Source: Candidatus Lutibacillus vidarii
Lineage (GTDB): Bacteria; Actinomycetota; Actinomycetes; Actinomycetales; Dermatophilaceae
DNA length: 64,000 bases
NCBI GenBank assembly: GCA_016717165.1
Contig: JADKGA010000002.1
Location: 1,488,001-1,552,000, forward strand
Direction of reading: 5' to 3'
Position numbers and translations under genes: made by a program. Below are positions 61,012 through 64,000 of this stretch, one piece after another; within the stretch, counting starts at the first letter, position 1; every line of letters starts with the position of its first letter. Below the pieces are notes generated by a model. It worked only from the letters and a program-made list of their open reading frames with translations, did not search any database and had not been told where the DNA came from.

Positions 61012-61434
61012 TCAGCGGCGGGCGGAGCGGGGGGCGACGAGCCTGGTGGCCGACCAGTCGGCGCTGACGCTCGCCGAGCCTGAGGTGTGCAGCCCGGCGG
61101 TCACCGCGGCCTCCTCGATATCGCTGGCCTCGACCTCGCCGGGCCGGCCGGCCTTCGGGGCGAGCAGGACGAGGAAGCCGCCGTCGGCGAGATTGGGCAG
61201 GGCGTCGACAAGGATGTCGACGAGGTCACCGTCCCCGGAGCGCCACCAGATGAGCGCGGCGTCGGCGACATCGCCATAGTCCTCGTCCGCGAGATCGGAG
61301 CCGACGACGTCCTCGACGGCGAACCGGAGGTCGTTGTCCACGTCGTCGTCCCAGCCGAACTCCTGGACGACCTGGCCTGACATGAATCCCAGCCGGGCCA
61401 GTCCACTGGCCGTGATCGGCTCGGTGGTGTCCAC
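61012..61434 (-). CDS. DUF3052 family protein
   Basis: A 140-residue acidic soluble protein. LGFMSGQVVQEFGWDDDVDN then the DVVGSDLADEDYGDVADAAL region and LPNLADGGFLVLLAPKAGRP are characteristic of DUF3052 (Rv2239c), which lies beside ahpE and aceE in Mycobacterium. Function unknown. GTG at 61434 follows AAGGAG by about 10 bases. Divergent from fdhD. Confidence 0.85.
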   Translation of the reverse strand: MDTTEPITASGLARLGFMSGQVVQEFGWDDDVDNDLRFAVEDVVGSDLADEDYGDVADAALIWWRSGDGDLVDILVDALPNLADGGFLVLLAPKAGRPGEVEASDIEEAAVTAGLHTSGSASVSADWSATRLVAPRSARR

Positions 61435-61570
61435 CGGGCGCTGGCTCCTTCCGTGCTGCTGGTCCGACGACGTCTGCGGCACAGTCTGCCTGAGCGGGCC
61501 GCCGCGCTTCCACACTTTGCCGGATATTCAGCCACCCGTCGACGGCGGGGCGCCCGGCTACAGTGACCGG

Positions 61571-62425
61571 ATGGGACGGGTGACCAGCCGGGTGCGCACG
61601 GTGCGCGTCGATATCTCCGACGTCGCTTCGCACCCCGTGGTCACCAGGCCCGACACGGTTGTCGTCGAGGAACCGCTCGCGATCCGCGTCGGCGGCGAGG
61701 TGCTCACCGTGACGATGCGCACCCCGGGCGACGACTTCTCCCTCACCATGGGCCTGCTGGTCTCCGAGGGGCTGATCGGCTCGGCGGGTGATGTCGCCTC
61801 GATGCTGCACTGCGTCGACACCGAGGGCACCGACGGCAGCGGCAGCCCGACCTACAACGTCGTGGACGTCACCTTGCGCGCCGGGCTCGCGGCTCCGGCG
61901 GTCACCTCGCTGCGGTCGCTGGTCGCCACGAGCGGGTGTGGCCTGTGCGGGGCGGCCAGCATCGACGCGATCCGGCACCGGGCCGGGTTCGACGTGAGCC
62001 TCGACGAGGCGAGCTGGCCGTCCGCGACGGTCGCCGGCTGGCCGGAGCAGCTGCGGGCCCGGCAGCAGGTCTTCGACCGCACCGGTGGGGTCCACGCGGC
62101 CGGGCTGGTCACCCCCTCCGGCGAGCTCGCCTTCGTCCACGAGGACGTCGGGCGGCACAACGCCGTCGACAAGGTGGTCGGGTCGGCGCTGCGCGCCGGG
62201 CTGGTGCCGCCGCTGCGTGGACATGCGCTCGTCGTCTCGGCCCGGGCCAGCTTCGAGCTGGTGCAGAAGGCCTACCTGGCCGGCATACCGCTGCTGGCTG
62301 CCGTGTCTGCACCATCGAGCCTCGCCGTCGAGCTCGCAACCCAGACCGGGCTCACCCTGGTCGGCTTCGTCCGGTCCCCGCGGATGGTCGTCTACGCCGG
62401 CGCGCAGCGCGTCTCACCCCCATGA
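61571..62425 (+). CDS. fdhD: formate dehydrogenase accessory sulfurtransferase
   Basis: A 284-residue FdhD, which passes sulfur from IscS to the molybdenum cofactor of formate dehydrogenases. The functional Cys pair is in TSGCGLCGAASID, with VEEPLAIRVGGE, HAAGL and VHEDVGRHNAVDKV as family motifs. Leaderless: TACAGT (61559-61564) is 6 bases before the ATG. No formate dehydrogenase gene is in the window. Confidence 0.95.
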   Translation: MGRVTSRVRTVRVDISDVASHPVVTRPDTVVVEEPLAIRVGGEVLTVTMRTPGDDFSLTMGLLVSEGLIGSAGDVASMLHCVDTEGTDGSGSPTYNVVDVTLRAGLAAPAVTSLRSLVATSGCGLCGAASIDAIRHRAGFDVSLDEASWPSATVAGWPEQLRARQQVFDRTGGVHAAGLVTPSGELAFVHEDVGRHNAVDKVVGSALRAGLVPPLRGHALVVSARASFELVQKAYLAGIPLLAAVSAPSSLAVELATQTGLTLVGFVRSPRMVVYAGAQRVSPP

Positions 62426-62509
62426 CCCCGATGTGACCTGGCGCACGTCCTGGGAGAGGATGGGTTCACCTTCGCGACTGCAGCCAGTGTCCCGATGAAA
62501 GGACCCACC

Positions 62510-64000
62510 GTGGCCAAACCGTTCGCCGGCCCGCTCCTCAACGGCATCCCGAGCCAGCTCCCGGACATCGACCCGGACGAGACGGCCGAGTGGCTGGAGT
62601 CCTTCGACGACGTCATGGACGAGAAGGGCCGGGTCCGCGCGCGGTACATCATCCTCAAGCTCATCGAGCGGGCCCGCGCCCGACAGGTCGGCGTCCCCTC
62701 GCTCACCGCCACGGACTACATCAACACCATCCCGCCGGAGCGCGAGCCGTGGTTCCCCGGCGACGAGGACCTCGAGCGGGGCTACCGGCGGCTCATCCGG
62801 TGGAATGCCGCGATCATGGTCCACCGGGCGCAGCGCCCCGGTGTCGGGGTCGGTGGGCATATCTCGACCTATGCCTCCGCGGCCTCGCTCTACGAGGTCG
62901 GCTTCAACCACTTCTGGCGCGGCAAGGACCACCCCGGCGGCGGCGACCAGATCTTCTTCCAGGGGCACGCCTCGCCGGGGATGTACTCGCGGGCCTTCCT
63001 CGAGGGGCGGCTCGGCGAGGAGCACCTCGACGGATTCCGGCAAGAGAAGTCGAAGCGGCTGTCCCTGCCCTCCTACCCCCACCCGCGCCTGGCGCCGGAG
63101 TTCTGGGAGTTCCCGACCGTCTCGATGGGCCTGGGCCCGATGAACGCGATCTACCAGGCCCAGTTCAACCGGTACCTGCACAACCGCGGCATCAAGGACA
63201 CCTCGCAGCAGCGGGTCTGGGCCTTCCTCGGCGACGGCGAGATGGACGAGCCGGAGTCACGTGGGCTGCTCCAGCTCGCGGCGAACGAGGAGCTCGACAA
63301 TCTCACCTTCGTCGTCAACTGCAACCTCCAGCGGCTCGACGGTCCCGTCCGCGGCAACGGCAAGATCATCCAGGAGCTCGAGGCCTTCTTCCGCGGCGCC
63401 GGCTGGAATGTCATCAAGGTGATCTGGGGCCGTGGGTGGGACCCGCTCATCGCCGCCGACCGCGACGGGGCGCTCGTCGCGCTGATGAACGCCACGCCGG
63501 ACGGGGACTACCAGACCTTCCGCGCCAACGACGGCGCCTACGTCCGGGAGCACTTCTTCGACCGGGACCCGCGGACCAAGGCCCTGGTGGCGGGCTGGAG
63601 CGACGAGGACATCTGGTGGCGCCTGGGCCGCGGTGGTCACGACTACCGCAAGGTGTATGCCGCGTACAAGGCCGCGACCGAGCACACCGGGCAGCCGACG
63701 GTCATCCTCGCCAAGACGATCAAGGGGTACATGCTCGGCACCTCCTTCGCCGGGCGCAATGCGACGCACCAGATGAAGAAGCTCACCGTCGCCGACCTCA
63801 AGAAGCTGCGTGACTCGCTGCACGTCCCGATCACCGACGAGCAGATCGAGTCCGACCCGTACAACGTCCCCTACTACCACCCGGGGATGGAGGATGACCG
63901 GATCGCGTACATGGTCGACCGCCGCAAGAAGCTCGGTGGCGGTCTGCCCTCGCGCCGGGTCGCCCACGCGCCGCTGGTCCAGCCCCCGGACGATGCGTAT
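62510..64000 (+). CDS. aceE: pyruvate dehydrogenase E1 component (partial)
   Basis: The first 497 codons of a homodimeric-type E1; the gene leaves the window at the right edge. It contains GGHISTYASAASLYEVGFNH, the thiamine-diphosphate site VWAFLGDGEMDEPES then FVVNCNLQRLDGPVRGNGKI, and KTIKGYMLG. It oxidises pyruvate and loads acetyl groups onto E2, such as the SucB-type protein earlier in this window, with LpdA as E3. GTG at 62510 is chosen because AAAGGA lies 7 bases upstream; ATG at 62495 is in frame and also possible. Confidence 0.93.
   Translation, partial: MAKPFAGPLLNGIPSQLPDIDPDETAEWLESFDDVMDEKGRVRARYIILKLIERARARQVGVPSLTATDYINTIPPEREPWFPGDEDLERGYRRLIRWNAAIMVHRAQRPGVGVGGHISTYASAASLYEVGFNHFWRGKDHPGGGDQIFFQGHASPGMYSRAFLEGRLGEEHLDGFRQEKSKRLSLPSYPHPRLAPEFWEFPTVSMGLGPMNAIYQAQFNRYLHNRGIKDTSQQRVWAFLGDGEMDEPESRGLLQLAANEELDNLTFVVNCNLQRLDGPVRGNGKIIQELEAFFRGAGWNVIKVIWGRGWDPLIAADRDGALVALMNATPDGDYQTFRANDGAYVREHFFDRDPRTKALVAGWSDEDIWWRLGRGGHDYRKVYAAYKAATEHTGQPTVILAKTIKGYMLGTSFAGRNATHQMKKLTVADLKKLRDSLHVPITDEQIESDPYNVPYYHPGMEDDRIAYMVDRRKKLGGGLPSRRVAHAPLVQPPDDAY

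Overview
The window is high-GC actinobacterial chromosome, most likely from the Intrasporangiaceae or a near relative. The evidence is strong G/C in third codon positions, many GTG starts, many start codons placed 6-7 bases after a TANNNT box (leaderless genes), lipoylation and glutamine-synthetase genes in the order known from Mycobacterium and Streptomyces, and a DosR/DosS-like pair. Family and genus are inference; no 16S gene is present.

Layout. 1-11 kb: M20 dipeptidase start (partial), DUF3043 protein, serine hydrolase, cobS, pepA, then lpdA-sucB and a TIGR01777 epimerase, a one-helix membrane protein and a peptidase E. 11.7-19.8 kb: oxidoreductase plus MMPL transporter, divergent lipB, an ABC exporter pair, lipA and a DUF4191 protein. 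lpdA, sucB, lipB and lipA together make and lipoylate the 2-oxoacid dehydrogenase machinery; aceE, cut by the right edge, belongs to the same pathway. 19.8-32.8 kb is nitrogen and stress control: RDD protein, a repeat and poly-G region, glnA behind a full GlnR box, mtnA, a GntR regulator, a DosS-like kinase, DosR-like regulator and two UspA proteins, then glnE and glnA2.

32.8-38.2 kb holds a five-gene, translationally coupled operon: ATP-grasp ligase, S51/GAT1-like protein, two alpha/beta esterases and an M20 dipeptidase. It looks like a peptide-type ligation and hydrolysis system of unknown product and is the best candidate for an undescribed system. 38.3-41.2 kb has a secreted CBM/collagen-like protein, an MFS transporter and a methyltransferase. 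41.2-46.4 kb is a lower-GC island bounded by a second, diverged copy of the methyltransferase 3' end. It carries a lipoprotein / adaptor / MacB-type ABC operon with frameshifts in homopolymer runs and a broken small secreted-protein gene.

46.4-64 kb: secreted metallophosphatase, SPOR-like small protein, map, an ABC/MBL/phosphotransferase cluster, an eight-unit 28-bp tandem repeat, rnpB, a fructosamine-kinase-like gene, an RNB ribonuclease, and the conserved run RNase H/phosphatase - zinc ribbon - Nif3 - tRNA-Val - methyltransferase - ahpE - DUF3052, then fdhD and aceE. Three genes (MacB-type permease, adaptor, ahpE) carry one-base shifts, so consensus errors are a live explanation for part of the apparent gene decay.
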